From: Bacillus sp. FJAT-52991
GTDB taxonomy: Bacteria; Bacillota; Bacilli; Bacillales; Domibacillaceae
Direction: 5' to 3'
DNA: 64,000 nucleotides
Assembly (NCBI RefSeq): GCF_037201805.1
Contig: NZ_CP147404.1
Location: 3,082,501 to 3,146,500, forward strand
The translations under genes were made by a program, and so were the position numbers. Positions 55,521-64,000 of the stretch are shown here, in pieces (position 1 is the stretch's first letter; every line of letters begins with the position of its first letter). The notes beneath the pieces were generated by a model. The model saw nothing but the letters and a program-made list of their open reading frames with translations. It made no database searches and was not told the origin of the DNA.

Positions 55521-57293
55521 TTATAATTTGTATCTATTAATCATAGCTGACACTGTTTCGCTTAGCTGCGATAATTGATCGGCTGAATGACTAACCGTAG
55601 AAATAGCTTTCGATTGCTCATCAACGGAAGCGGAAATTTCTTCAACAGCGGCTGCTGTTTCCTCAGACACCGCAGAGATATTTTGAATGACTTCTTGAAT
55701 TTCATGACTTTGATTTGTGACAGTCATAATTTCACTGTTTAACCCATCGATCGCTTTAATCGTTTCTCTGACTGCTTCTGAGATTTGAGTAAATTCCATC
55801 TCGGTCTCATGAACAGCATTATTAAGTTGGGTAGAGAATAAAGTCGTCTCTTTCATCATCGAAACGGTTATTGCAGTTTCTTGGTGAATGCCTGTGATCA
55901 TCTCTTGGATTTGCTTTGTTGCTTGATTGGATTCCTCTGCAAGCTTTCTCACTTCATCCGCAACAACAGCAAAGCCTTTACCATGTTCACCCGCTCTCGC
56001 CGCCTCAATGCTAGCATTTAAGGCAAGTAAATTCGTTTGTTCCGTAACGTGATTAATTGTCGTCGTAATATGTGAGATATTTTGAATTTGACTCGTTAAG
56101 TTTGTAATACTTGTTTTAATTTTTTCGGAAGCGACTAATGACTGTTCATTAGAACTTTTCAGCACTTGAACAATTTCTTTACCATGATCGGTTGCTTTTT
56201 CTGTAGAAGTGGTAATGTCGCGAATCACTTGATTTTCCTGATTCATTTGCGCAATTGCACTAGACAAACGATCCACACTTCTGCTCATATCATCAATATC
56301 CGAAGCTTGTGAAACAGCTCCACTAGAAATCTCATTCATCGCACGAACAATTTCCTGACTTGTTGCTGACGTTTCCTCTGAAACAGCTGATAAATCAGTG
56401 GCCGAGTGAAGTAAGTTTGTGCTCGTATCTTGAAGCTTGCCAATCAGCCCCCTTAGTTCACTAGACATTTTATTAAACGATTTATTCAATTGTCCCACTT
56501 CATCTGAAGTTTCCTGAAGCTTTGGTACATCCAATTGACCATCTGCAATTTTTAGGGAGATCGCAGCCGCTTGCTTCAATAAATCTAATTTTTTCTTCGC
56601 AAACCAAAACATTATAGCTAAACTCAAAACGGCAATAGAAATGGTAATGATGAGGATATAATTCTTAAGTGATTGTAATGATTGATAGAATTCAGATTCA
56701 TATGCACCAATCCCAATATTCCAATCCCATGGTTCGAAATAAACCATATAAGCTATTTTAGGTTGTTCGCTTGCTTCTCCAGTATTCTTCCAAGCATATG
56801 TATAAAAATGGTCTTCCGGACTTGTTGCTTTCGCTGCTTTTACGAGCTCGCGTTGAACGTACACACCCTCGCTATTTTTTGTTTCAGACTCATCTTCACC
56901 AATTGGAATGGCGGGGTGTAGTTGAGCCTTATAATTAGAGTCATATGCATACAAATACCCATTATCTTTATAAACGTAATTAGTTTTGTGAAAATCGTAC
57001 CCAACCGATCCATTAGCCTCAGTTTTAGGACCATTTAATATGATTCTAGCCCTTTCTTGTGCTTGTTCTAAAGTGATTTTTCCCTCTTTTACCTCTTCAT
57101 TAAGCATTTCAAGGACTGGCAAAGATGTTTGAACAATACTTCTTAATTCTTCTTTTCCACTATTAATTAATTCTTTTTTAGCTAAATAATAGCTGGAAAT
57201 TCCGATCGCACTGCTAATCGTTAAAATAACGATGGTTACAGCTAAAAGCAACTGAACGGAAATTCTATTGAAAAAAGATGTGTTTGTATCCAT
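55521..57293 (-). CDS. Methyl-accepting chemotaxis protein with Cache sensor
   Basis: A 590-aa chemoreceptor. Membrane segments at about 13-36 and 212-232 flank an extracellular Cache-type domain ([31 protein letters not shown] and [21 protein letters not shown]), probably for small metabolites. HAMP follows (about 233-285), then a signalling domain whose hairpin tip is [38 protein letters not shown]. The C-terminal RYKL lacks a CheR-tether pentapeptide. Confidence 0.93.
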   Translation of the reverse strand: MDTNTSFFNRISVQLLLAVTIVILTISSAIGISSYYLAKKELINSGKEELRSIVQTSLPVLEMLNEEVKEGKITLEQAQERARIILNGPKTEANGSVGYDFHKTNYVYKDNGYLYAYDSNYKAQLHPAIPIGEDESETKNSEGVYVQRELVKAAKATSPEDHFYTYAWKNTGEASEQPKIAYMVYFEPWDWNIGIGAYESEFYQSLQSLKNYILIITISIAVLSLAIMFWFAKKKLDLLKQAAAISLKIADGQLDVPKLQETSDEVGQLNKSFNKMSSELRGLIGKLQDTSTNLLHSATDLSAVSEETSATSQEIVRAMNEISSGAVSQASDIDDMSRSVDRLSSAIAQMNQENQVIRDITTSTEKATDHGKEIVQVLKSSNEQSLVASEKIKTSITNLTSQIQNISHITTTINHVTEQTNLLALNASIEAARAGEHGKGFAVVADEVRKLAEESNQATKQIQEMITGIHQETAITVSMMKETTLFSTQLNNAVHETEMEFTQISEAVRETIKAIDGLNSEIMTVTNQSHEIQEVIQNISAVSEETAAAVEEISASVDEQSKAISTVSHSADQLSQLSETVSAMINRYKL

Positions 57294-57419
57294 TGTTCTC
57301 CTTCTCTCGATGTAATTTCATGAACCCTACTTATCTTATCAGACAAAAGTCTTGATAAAAAGAGCTTTACATATAATTAATAATTCAATTTTCATAGATA
57401 GAAAGATACAAAAAGAAAT

Positions 57420-57462
57420 GAAACAGCCTGAGTCTATATCAGTATAGAACTCAGGCTGTTTC
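57420..57462 (-). terminator. Terminator of the SLH nucleotidase gene
   Basis: GAAACAGCCTGAGT and ACTCAGGCTGTTTC form a 14-bp stem, extended by CTATA/TATAG around a small loop. Confidence 0.85.
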
Positions 57463-57468
57463 ATTAAG

Positions 57469-60015
57469 TTATTTATATTGATCTAGCTTATAAATCACCT
57501 TAGCAGCTTCGGCTCTTGTGGATGATTTTTTCGGCATAAACTTTTGGTTACTGTAGCCGGACATGATTTCTTGTTCAACCGCTACGTCGATTTCGTCTTT
57601 AAATTCTTTATGGATTTGCTTGCTATCTTTGAAGTTGGCTGGCTTAGAGGCCGTGAACTTCTTGCCTGTTTTTACTTCAAGTGCTTCCACAGTCATGGCA
57701 GCCATTTGCTCTCTTGTCACTGGCTTATTTGGAGCAAATTTATCTTTGCTCACGCCAGAGATAATACCTGCTTCATACACAGCGGTAATGTCTTTTTCCA
57801 TGTTCTTCGGTACATCTTTGAAAGGAGATTTTCCTTTTGGCTTCAGGTCGAGAGTTCGCGCGATGAAGGTCGCAAACTCGCCTCTTGTGACCGTTGCATT
57901 CGGTGCGAACGTGCCATCTGTTTTCCCAAGGATGATTCCTTTTGACGCCAAGCTGTGAATATATTCGTAAGCCCAATGATCTTTCGGAACATCTTTAAAG
58001 TCTTTCTCCACTTCACCTGGGTTTGTTGGGTGACTTTCTCCCTTCATATCAATTGAGAATTGAGCAAATCCGCTATCAAGTTGCTTCACGTATTTAAACT
58101 TGTCCGAGCCTTCTGTGTACTTTTTCGCGTTTGGTGATGTTTCAAACGTGACATTGAGGCCTTCATTGATCGGGGCAAATCCCCAGTTCTGATCAGCTGA
58201 CGGATTGATCTCTTTCATTTCCATAATGTAATCAATGACAATGCTACGGTTTTCATCTGGCGTTTCGATCGCTATGCTTTCAGCGTTAATGCCTGGGAAG
58301 TTCCCGCCACCGCCTGCACGGTAATTGTTCGTTGCTACAAGGAATTTTTGTTTAGGGTCAATGTTTTTGCCCTTAAACTTCAAGTTTTTAATACGGTTGG
58401 CATTCGGATTCACAACTTTCCCATCCGTGCCATATTTAGCTGGTTGTGTGACGTCAATCTCATACGCCACGCCATCAATTACATCAAAATTATACGTCGG
58501 GAAAGCAGGATTTACGAGTGCTTGTTCTTTCGCACCTACTTTTGGATCAATTTGGTTAAATTGACCAGCTGACATTTCCAACCATTCCTTTACGCCTGCT
58601 CCATCAATAAGTACCGCGTTTAACGTATTCGGATATAAGTATAGATCAGAGACGTTTTTGATCGCGATATCTCCAGCTGGAATGTCGGTGTAATAGTCAG
58701 GACCCATGCGTGCCCCTGCTTTAAATGGAGCAGCTGCTGATAGAACAGGTACCTTTTCATACTCTGTTCCTTTAATTTTATTCTCTAAATACCATTTTTG
58801 GGCGTTTGCTACAATTTGCACGGACGGATCATCTTGAACGAGAGCGAAATAACTATTAATTGGGGCTGTTGTTTTACCAACTGCACTTCGCACCCATTCC
58901 AGCGTTCCTTCATGCTCATCCTTCACGGCATTCACAATTTCAGGGTCTGACTCAACGGTCGGTTTTCCATCTGCTGTCGTAATGCTTCTTGTTTCAGATT
59001 GGCCGTCGATCACCTTCCATTCCCCATTTTCGTTTTGCAGCTCAAGATCAACCACTCCTAGATGACTGCCCCAAAAACCTGGCATAACTGCTGGGACGCC
59101 ATTAACTGTTCCCTTCTCAACGTCCGCACCTTTCAGATCTTTATACTGATCACTTGGAAATACGCCATGAGAATGACCGAACAGAACCGCGTCAATTCCG
59201 TCTACTTTCGTTAAATCGTAGGTCGCATTTTCCTTCATCTTGCCTTCCTCGATCGTGCCGAGCCCAGAGTGAGGAATCGCCACGATGACATCCGCACCCT
59301 TTGCTTTCATTTCAGGGACGAATTTTTCCGCTGTTTCGACCATATCTTTGGCGATTACTTCGCCTTCTAAATGAGCCTTGTCCCAATTCATAATTTGTGG
59401 TGGAGCAAAGCCGATCACACCGACTTTAATCGTATGCTCTTCTCCATCTTGATCCTTCACTTTTTTGTCAATGATCAAGTATGGGTCAAAGTAGTTTTTA
59501 TCATTGTTAGGATTGTTATCTTTATCATCGATATACACATTAGCATTGACGTAAGGGAAATTGGATCCTTTTAACGTCTTTTCAAGGAAATCCAATCCAT
59601 AATTAAATTCATGATTCCCAATATTTCCTACATCATATTGTAGGAGGTTCATTGCTTTATACACCGGGTGCGTTTCCCCATCTTTTAATCCCTTCTCTTT
59701 GGCAACATAATCACCGAGTGGGTTCCCTTGAATTAGATCACCGTTATCAAACAACATCGAGTTTTGGCTTTCTGCACGCGCTGCTTTAACAAGGGACGCT
59801 GTACGAGCAAGACCATACTTATCGACCTCTTTATCTTGATAGTAATCATAGTTCATCAGGTTCACATGAATGTCTGTCGTTTCTAACAAACGAAGCTTTA
59901 CAATGTCTTCATCTAACTCATTGGCGTAGGCTGTTTTTTCCATCCCCATCGGAATCATTACACTAACAGTTAGTACCGAAGCAAGTACGGTTTTCTTGAT
60001 TTTATTTCTTTCCAA
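57469..60015 (-). CDS. SLH-anchored bifunctional 2',3'-cyclic nucleotide phosphodiesterase/3'-nucleotidase
   Basis: A secreted 848-aa enzyme of the YfkN/CpdB type. After the signal peptide (LTVSVMIPMGMEKTAYA) comes a metallophosphoesterase domain with TTDIHVNLMNYDY, FDNGDLIQGNPLGDY, GNHEFNYGLDFL and FGHSHGVFP, then a 5'-nucleotidase C-terminal domain (about 370-640; NNYRAGGGGNFPG). Residues 670-848 hold three S-layer homology repeats (FKDVPKDHWAYEYI, FKDVPKNMEKD, FKDSKQIHKEF), so it binds cell wall polymer. The start is TTG after AGGAGGGG. It scavenges phosphate and nucleosides from nucleotides outside the cell. Confidence 0.93.
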   Translation of the reverse strand: MERNKIKKTVLASVLTVSVMIPMGMEKTAYANELDEDIVKLRLLETTDIHVNLMNYDYYQDKEVDKYGLARTASLVKAARAESQNSMLFDNGDLIQGNPLGDYVAKEKGLKDGETHPVYKAMNLLQYDVGNIGNHEFNYGLDFLEKTLKGSNFPYVNANVYIDDKDNNPNNDKNYFDPYLIIDKKVKDQDGEEHTIKVGVIGFAPPQIMNWDKAHLEGEVIAKDMVETAEKFVPEMKAKGADVIVAIPHSGLGTIEEGKMKENATYDLTKVDGIDAVLFGHSHGVFPSDQYKDLKGADVEKGTVNGVPAVMPGFWGSHLGVVDLELQNENGEWKVIDGQSETRSITTADGKPTVESDPEIVNAVKDEHEGTLEWVRSAVGKTTAPINSYFALVQDDPSVQIVANAQKWYLENKIKGTEYEKVPVLSAAAPFKAGARMGPDYYTDIPAGDIAIKNVSDLYLYPNTLNAVLIDGAGVKEWLEMSAGQFNQIDPKVGAKEQALVNPAFPTYNFDVIDGVAYEIDVTQPAKYGTDGKVVNPNANRIKNLKFKGKNIDPKQKFLVATNNYRAGGGGNFPGINAESIAIETPDENRSIVIDYIMEMKEINPSADQNWGFAPINEGLNVTFETSPNAKKYTEGSDKFKYVKQLDSGFAQFSIDMKGESHPTNPGEVEKDFKDVPKDHWAYEYIHSLASKGIILGKTDGTFAPNATVTRGEFATFIARTLDLKPKGKSPFKDVPKNMEKDITAVYEAGIISGVSKDKFAPNKPVTREQMAAMTVEALEVKTGKKFTASKPANFKDSKQIHKEFKDEIDVAVEQEIMSGYSNQKFMPKKSSTRAEAAKVIYKLDQYK

Positions 60016-60128
60016 AGCTTTCCCCTCCTGTTAATAAGTCTCATTTATAGCTTAAATTATAGCATGAACATATAATAATTTTTTTCTGTTTTCGTTAAGT
60101 GATTGTAAAATTTCAGCATCAAAAAGCA

Positions 60129-60175
60129 AAAAAGACAACCACAACTTGGACGTTAAGGTTGTCTTCTATTTTTTA
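60129..60175. terminator. Terminator of the soluble chemoreceptor gene
   Basis: AAGACAACC pairs with GGTTGTCTT across a 16-base loop with A/T tracts on both sides. Confidence 0.6.
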
Positions 60176-61111
60176 CAATGTTAACTGCTTGACCCCATGA
60201 TCTAGCTGTTGCTCTACTGCTTTGGCGTCTTCGATATGCTCGTTGATCATCTGATGAGCCTTATCAAATAGTTCTTGCGCTTCGACTAGTTCTTTCTTCG
60301 TTTGCAATGACAACTGCTTTTGTTCATCAATCATTTTTTGCACTTCACTAATATCTAGCTGACTGTTCTCGATCGCCGCTAAAATTCGATCAATTTTCTC
60401 CGCGGTGTTCATGCTCACTTCGATGCCTTTTTCAACAAGTTCTTTGCTTTTTCTTGTCGCTTCTAAAGCGTGCTCTATTTCATTTCCTAAAGTGGTCGTT
60501 AACGCTTGGATGTTTGCTGTACTATCAGAGGTACTCTCTGCTAGCTTGCGTACTTCCTGTGCAACGACAGCAAAGCCCTTGCCATATTCACCCGCACGAG
60601 CGGCTTCAATTGATGCGTTTAACGCCAATAAATTTGTCTGCGCCGCAATGCCTTCAATGACGCCAACAATCGAATGGATCTCCACAGAGCGCTCACTCAA
60701 TTTCGCCATATTGCTTTCAGACGTTTGAATTTGATGCCCAAGCTCTTTGATAACGGCAGCTGTTTGGTTCACTTCCGTTGTCCCTTGCTGCGCATCAGAA
60801 ACGATTTGGGTGGAATGCTGCTTCAACGAGTTTCCTTTTTCATATAAATGGATGGATTTTTGTGAAGTCTGCTCACTTAAAGAGGCTACCTTGTCAAATC
60901 TTTTTTCAATTTGCCCAACGGCTTCTCCAAGCACGCGATGTTGGGCATTGACTTTTCCATGTTGATTGACAGCAGCGGCTATTTCGGCTCTTACATGCGT
61001 GAGTCGATTTTTTCCCTCTCGTTCTTTCGCTTCAAATGAAGCCTTCAACTCTGTCATTTCTTTCTGTAGCTGCTGCGTGGGATATTGGTCGTTTTTTTTA
61101 GATCTAAACAT
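60173..61111 (-). CDS. Soluble methyl-accepting chemotaxis protein (YfmS-like)
   Basis: A 312-aa chemoreceptor without membrane segments. The N-terminal 90 residues are helical ([22 protein letters not shown]); the signalling domain tip is [39 protein letters not shown]. It resembles the cytosolic receptor YfmS of B. subtilis in size and layout. The ATG (MFRSKKNDQ) follows AAAAGGAG; an upstream frame extension has no RBS. It probably senses an intracellular signal and couples to CheW/CheA. Confidence 0.88.
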   Translation of the reverse strand: MFRSKKNDQYPTQQLQKEMTELKASFEAKEREGKNRLTHVRAEIAAAVNQHGKVNAQHRVLGEAVGQIEKRFDKVASLSEQTSQKSIHLYEKGNSLKQHSTQIVSDAQQGTTEVNQTAAVIKELGHQIQTSESNMAKLSERSVEIHSIVGVIEGIAAQTNLLALNASIEAARAGEYGKGFAVVAQEVRKLAESTSDSTANIQALTTTLGNEIEHALEATRKSKELVEKGIEVSMNTAEKIDRILAAIENSQLDISEVQKMIDEQKQLSLQTKKELVEAQELFDKAHQMINEHIEDAKAVEQQLDHGVKQLTL

Positions 61112-61202
61112 ATATTTCTCCTTTTCTCGGCATGAACAGATGTACGATGTTTCCACAGTTGTCCATCACCTAACAATATGAATGATTTTTTAATAAGAAG
61201 TG

Positions 61203-61475
61203 TTACAATTTATATTTCTGAATCGCCTGATGTAATTCTTCACTCAATTCATTTAGCTCTTCAGCTAGTTCCGTACTATTGGCGATGGCGATGGCGATCG
61301 TTTGCTCATCGACTGAAGCAGTAATTTCTTCAGCTGATGCCGCAGTTTGTTGCGAGATGGCGGAAATATTTTGGACAGCTGAATGAATGCTGTCGCTACT
61401 TTGGTGAATATGCTCCATTTCTTCATTTCTTTTTAAAATAACTATAAAAAACCGTTGATGACTAATAGGTCTCAT
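61203..61475 (-). pseudogene. 3' remnant of a methyl-accepting chemotaxis protein gene
   Basis: The last 75 codons match the C-terminal helix of MCPs (SIHSAVQNISAISQQTAASAEEITASVDEQ, ending LHQAIQKYKL), parallel to the end of the receptor at 55521-57293. Everything upstream (sensor, HAMP, hairpin tip) is missing, and the first 15 codons are unrelated. A short gcgatg triplication at about 61281-61300 interrupts the expected spacing. This is a truncated relic, not a functional receptor. Confidence 0.75.
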
Positions 61476-61641
61476 TTCCTATAAATATTGGATATGTTTA
61501 ATATCGGTTCAATTGTTAAACTTTTAATAAAATTATTGATATTCCATCCAAAATGCGATCTAATGTTTTAAAGGGATTTTCATCCTCATGTAGAATTATG
61601 TTGCAAGAACAAATTTTTTCAATATTAAAGGAGGGTAAATC

Positions 61642-61962
61642 ATGATTATTGTTACAACCGAAAATATTACCAACTATAAAGTTAACGAAGTAAAAGGACC
61701 GGTCTTTGGATTAACGGTGCGTGCAAGAGGGGTTGGAAAAGATATTATGGCGTCTTTCAAGGGGTTAGTCGGTGGAGAAATTAATCAATATACAGAAATG
61801 CTAGAAGATGCGAGAAAACAAGCGATCGATCGAATGGTCAAAAACGCACAAGCAATGGGGGCTAATGCCATTGTGATGATGCGATTTGATTCAGGAGAAA
61901 TCGGTCAAAACATGAGTGAAATCGTCGCCTACGGAACAGCTGTCATCGCTGAACAGGAATAA
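61642..61962 (+). CDS. YbjQ-family (UPF0145) protein
   Basis: A 106-aa YbjQ-family protein, predicted to form a beta-rich pentamer. The family pattern is visible in TTENITNYKVNEVKGPVFGLTVRARG, EMLEDARKQAIDRMVKNAQAMGANAIVMMRFDS and VAYGTAV. The role is unknown, with heavy-metal binding only suggested for the family. RBS AAGGAGG lies seven bases before the ATG. It is followed after four bases by a small membrane protein gene. Confidence 0.9.
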   Translation: MIIVTTENITNYKVNEVKGPVFGLTVRARGVGKDIMASFKGLVGGEINQYTEMLEDARKQAIDRMVKNAQAMGANAIVMMRFDSGEIGQNMSEIVAYGTAVIAEQE

Positions 61963-61966
61963 GCGA

Positions 61967-62191
61967 ATGGAATGGATCATCGGCTTTTACGGTGTGCAAC
62001 TGCTCCTCCTCCTCGTCTTAATTTTCGGCTCCTGGTTTATTTGGGATCGTCGCTTTAAAACGAAGCACGGAAAAGATGTGCCAAAAGGCTTTGTTCGAAC
62101 AGAAGAAGTATCCATTGATCCCACTACTCAAAAAAAGATGGTCGTCTATTTTCATCCAGAGACAGGTGAGCGGTTTTATAAAGAAGAATAA
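61967..62191 (+). CDS. Small membrane protein downstream of ybjQ
   Basis: A 74-aa protein with one N-terminal membrane segment (IIGFYGVQLLLLLVLIFGSWF) and a basic cytosolic tail with KFRTKHGKDVP-like RFKTKHGKDVPKGFVRTEE and a beta-type YFHPETGERFYKEE. It starts four bases after the YbjQ stop with only a weak GGAATAAG site, so coupling is likely. No known family is recognised. The pair ends in a strong terminator. Confidence 0.7.
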   Translation: MEWIIGFYGVQLLLLLVLIFGSWFIWDRRFKTKHGKDVPKGFVRTEEVSIDPTTQKKMVVYFHPETGERFYKEE

Positions 62192-62205
62192 GAAAAGGAT
62201 ATTCC

Positions 62206-62238
62206 CGTGTGTTGTTCAATGAACACACGTTTTTTTTG
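62206..62238 (+). terminator. Terminator of the ybjQ operon
   Basis: CGTGTGTT pairs with AACACACG over an 8-base loop, followed by eight T. The IS605-type element begins about 20 bases further on. Confidence 0.85.
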
Positions 62239-62258
62239 CGTCGCCTTTTATACATCCT

Positions 62259-62470
62259 TTGAACCTCCCACGATTGAAATCGCAGGATTCTAACATCCTT
62301 TCGGACGAAAGACCTGATGATTTAAACCAACCGTAAGATTCCTGTTTCAATGAGAACCGCATTCCTAATGGAACGTCTTACACTCTCTCCATCGCCCCAA
62401 AATCTCGGACAAACAGCACACTGGGCGCTGACAGGCACACTCCGCAGTTCCTGCGGTGGATAGATTAAAC
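62259..62470 (-). ncRNA. Probable omega RNA scaffold and right end of the IS605-type element
   Basis: Minus strand, beginning around the tnpB stop and ending at a hairpin CCTGCGATTTCAATCGTGGG followed by AGGTTCAA. TnpB elements produce an RNA from their 3' end whose scaffold ends at the right end and whose guide is the adjoining flank. An internal CCGCAGGAACTGCGG hairpin is also visible. The predicted guide is the flank from 62258 downward. Boundaries are inferred; the upstream end may lie inside tnpB. Confidence 0.6.
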
Positions 62471-63694
62471 TGGTATTTGAAGGCTTCGTAACATACGGAT
62501 GCCTTCTTCTTTTATATTTCTAGCTGCATTGATATCTCGATCGTGCTCAGTTCCACAGTGAGGGCATATCCAGACACGTTCTGAAAGAGATAGAAGAATA
62601 TGTTTTTCTTTACACCCATTACATTGCTTGGAAGAAGCGAAAAAACGATCGATAAGAATGACTTTTTTATTGCTCCAATCTGCTTTATAAGATACGAATG
62701 TTTTGAACATGGACCAACTAACATCGGCAATGCTTCGTGATAACTTTTTATTCTTGATAAGACCTTTTACATGTAAATCTTCCAACACGATCACTTGGTT
62801 TTCGTTTACGAGTTTTCGAGATTCCTTATGTAAAAAATCTTTCCGTTTGTTCGTAATATGTAAATGCAACTTACTTATTTTTTGTTGTAATTTCTTATAG
62901 TTGGCACTACCTATTTTCTTGTGCTTTAATTTTCGTTGAAGTTTGGCTAATGTAATGAGGTTCTCTTTCAGGTATCTAGGGTTTTCAACTTTCTTACCGT
63001 TAGAATCGATAAGGAAATGAGAAAGTCCTACATCCACTCCAATAATTTGATCCTCGGGAGTAGAGGTCCAGTCACCCTCTTCTTTAAGAGGCACTTTCTC
63101 TTCTATTTTTAAAGAAACATAATATTGACCACTACTATGGTATTTCACCGTAGCTGATTTGATTTTCCCATTAAACCCATCCTTCTGAAACGTTTGACGA
63201 TGTTTCTTAGAAAATTTAACTTTCACCTTTCCGATTTTAGGTAACTGAACCGTCTGCTTTTCAATATCTAATCGAATGTTTCCGTTCGTTTCTTTTGTAG
63301 AGAAAGATTGGTTGGATGTATGTTTTGATTTGAATGTTGGGAATTTGCTTTGCCCTTTAAAAAAGCGATCATATGCAGCATCTACTTGCTCCATTGCACA
63401 CTCATTTACAAATTTGTCGGGCTCTTTTAACCAATTGAATAATGGATGGTCCTTCAACGCATTAAACGATTTTTTGAATTCACCGTAATGAAGTGTTTCG
63501 CCAGTATTTTTATAAACTTCTATTTTTTCAGCTAAATAAAAGTTAAATACAAAGCGGGCACATCCAGCGAACTTATGAATTTTTTCTTTTTGAAATTTTT
63601 TCGGTTCCATACGAAAACGAAGTCCGTAATGGCGTAACTGGAGTCCATCTTTTGCCAATTCAACATTTCGTTGTTTGGTTGTTTTCCTTGCCAT
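62465..63694 (-). CDS. tnpB: RNA-guided endonuclease TnpB
   Basis: A 409-aa RuvC nuclease of the TnpB family, ancestor-like to Cas12. All catalytic elements look intact: RuvC-I IIGVDVGLSHF (Asp), RuvC-II VIVLEDLHVKGL (Glu), zinc knuckles CNGCKEKH and CPHCGTEH, and RuvC-III HDRDINAARNI (Asp). The N-terminal helix-turn-helix/wedge region is complete. It starts 12 bases after the tnpA stop, with AGGGGGTG six bases upstream. It probably cuts empty donor sites guided by its omega RNA. Confidence 0.92.
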   Translation of the reverse strand: MARKTTKQRNVELAKDGLQLRHYGLRFRMEPKKFQKEKIHKFAGCARFVFNFYLAEKIEVYKNTGETLHYGEFKKSFNALKDHPLFNWLKEPDKFVNECAMEQVDAAYDRFFKGQSKFPTFKSKHTSNQSFSTKETNGNIRLDIEKQTVQLPKIGKVKVKFSKKHRQTFQKDGFNGKIKSATVKYHSSGQYYVSLKIEEKVPLKEEGDWTSTPEDQIIGVDVGLSHFLIDSNGKKVENPRYLKENLITLAKLQRKLKHKKIGSANYKKLQQKISKLHLHITNKRKDFLHKESRKLVNENQVIVLEDLHVKGLIKNKKLSRSIADVSWSMFKTFVSYKADWSNKKVILIDRFFASSKQCNGCKEKHILLSLSERVWICPHCGTEHDRDINAARNIKEEGIRMLRSLQIPV

Positions 63695-63706
63695 TACGAA
63701 CACCCC

Positions 63707-64000
63707 CTACCTATCTTTCGGTCTACCGCGTTTTCTCGGTTTTACCTGTTGTTCTTGAATGTATGTTGTAATTTGTTCTTCTGTACGATCACTAACTGTG
63801 CAAATGAAGTAGGATGGATTCCAAAGATGGCCCCCCCACAATTGTTTTTTCAATTCAGGAAACTCTTTAAACAAATACCTAGCACTATTTCCTTTTAGAG
63901 CTTTCATTATGTTAGGAATGTAGTGTTGAGGAGAACATTCAATTAACATATGTAGATGATCCCCGTCTGTTTCCATTTCAACGATCGTAAACTCGTGTGT
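63707..64000 (-). CDS. tnpA: IS200/IS605 transposase TnpA (partial, HUH/Y1)
   Basis: The C-terminal 97 codons of a Y1 HUH single-strand transposase. The HUH motif is visible in ETDGDHLHMLIE; WGGHLWNPSYFICTVSDRTEE and TTYIQEQ follow, where the Tyr of YIQEQ is the candidate nucleophile. The frame runs to the window edge upstream (TRVYDR is not visible; it reads HEFTIVEM before METDG), so truncation is due to the window. A basic tail PRKRGRPKDR ends it. Confidence 0.9.
   Translation of the reverse strand, partial: THEFTIVEMETDGDHLHMLIECSPQHYIPNIMKALKGNSARYLFKEFPELKKQLWGGHLWNPSYFICTVSDRTEEQITTYIQEQQVKPRKRGRPKDR

Larger units (their letters stand above)
62259..64000 (-). mobile_element. IS200/IS605-family element (left end beyond window)
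   Basis: Contains tnpA, tnpB and the right-end scaffold in canonical order on the minus strand. The right end lies near 62259 (TCAA); the left end is outside the window. There are no terminal inverted repeats, as expected for single-strand HUH transposition. Confidence 0.8.

Overview
The window is chromosomal DNA from a low-to-moderate GC, spore-forming, flagellated Gram-positive of the family Bacillaceae. Gene order and protein content follow the Bacillus subtilis his / hprK-lgt / uvrBA / ftsEX / secA-prfB / fliDST blocks, with AGGAGG-type ribosome binding sites, frequent TTG and GTG starts, a YjcZ-type sporulation peptide and CsbA. Genus cannot be fixed from sequence reading alone. No tRNA, rRNA or CRISPR array was seen.

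Layout. 1-5.5 kb: histidine operon hisZ-G-D-B-H-A-F on the minus strand, behind a recognisable sigma-A promoter. 5.6-7.7 kb: AT-rich accessory island with an HNH-like gene remnant, a secreted SAR2788-type putative toxin and a probable immunity gene, ending in a 21-bp-period repeat array. 7.8-11.9 kb: DUF4083-like peptide, then yvoF-ppaX-yvoD-lgt-hprK. 12-14.5 kb: cell wall amidase and yvlD/yvlB homologues. 14.5-19.4 kb: uvrB-uvrA. 19.5-22.8 kb: a five-gene persulfide detoxification operon (CstB-like, glutaredoxin, CstR-like, rhodanese, TauE) with its own operator-bearing promoter, sitting between csbA and uvrBA, which adjoin in B. subtilis. 23-28 kb: HD phosphohydrolase, uppP, CNNM transporter and two polyamine acetyltransferases. 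28.3-33.2 kb: hybrid histidine kinase, single-domain response regulator and a multi-domain diguanylate cyclase. 33.7-41.8 kb: division and envelope block (minJ, ctpB, thioredoxin-like pair, yjcZ, EnvC-like M23 protein, ftsX, ftsE, cccB). 42.8-48.5 kb: prfB with programmed frameshift, secA, SEC-C protein, hpf. 48.6-53.2 kb: flagellar filament genes, with an extra flagellin and FliS paralogue between fliT and hpf. 53.3-62.2 kb: redox, lipase, chemoreceptor and SLH-anchored nucleotidase genes. 62.2-64 kb: an IS200/IS605 element (TnpB, partial TnpA, probable omega RNA).

The most notable unexplained structures are three intergenic arrays with an exact 21-bp period (two are unit-by-unit homologues in opposite orientation 15 kb apart), two related orphan structured elements (11.9 and 33.6 kb) that look like right ends or guide-RNA scaffolds of lost TnpB elements, a mini inverted-repeat element at 33.5 kb, the toxin/immunity island, and the inserted divergent flagellin/FliS pair with sigma-D-like -10 boxes. 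All calls come from reading the sequence; no database search was run.
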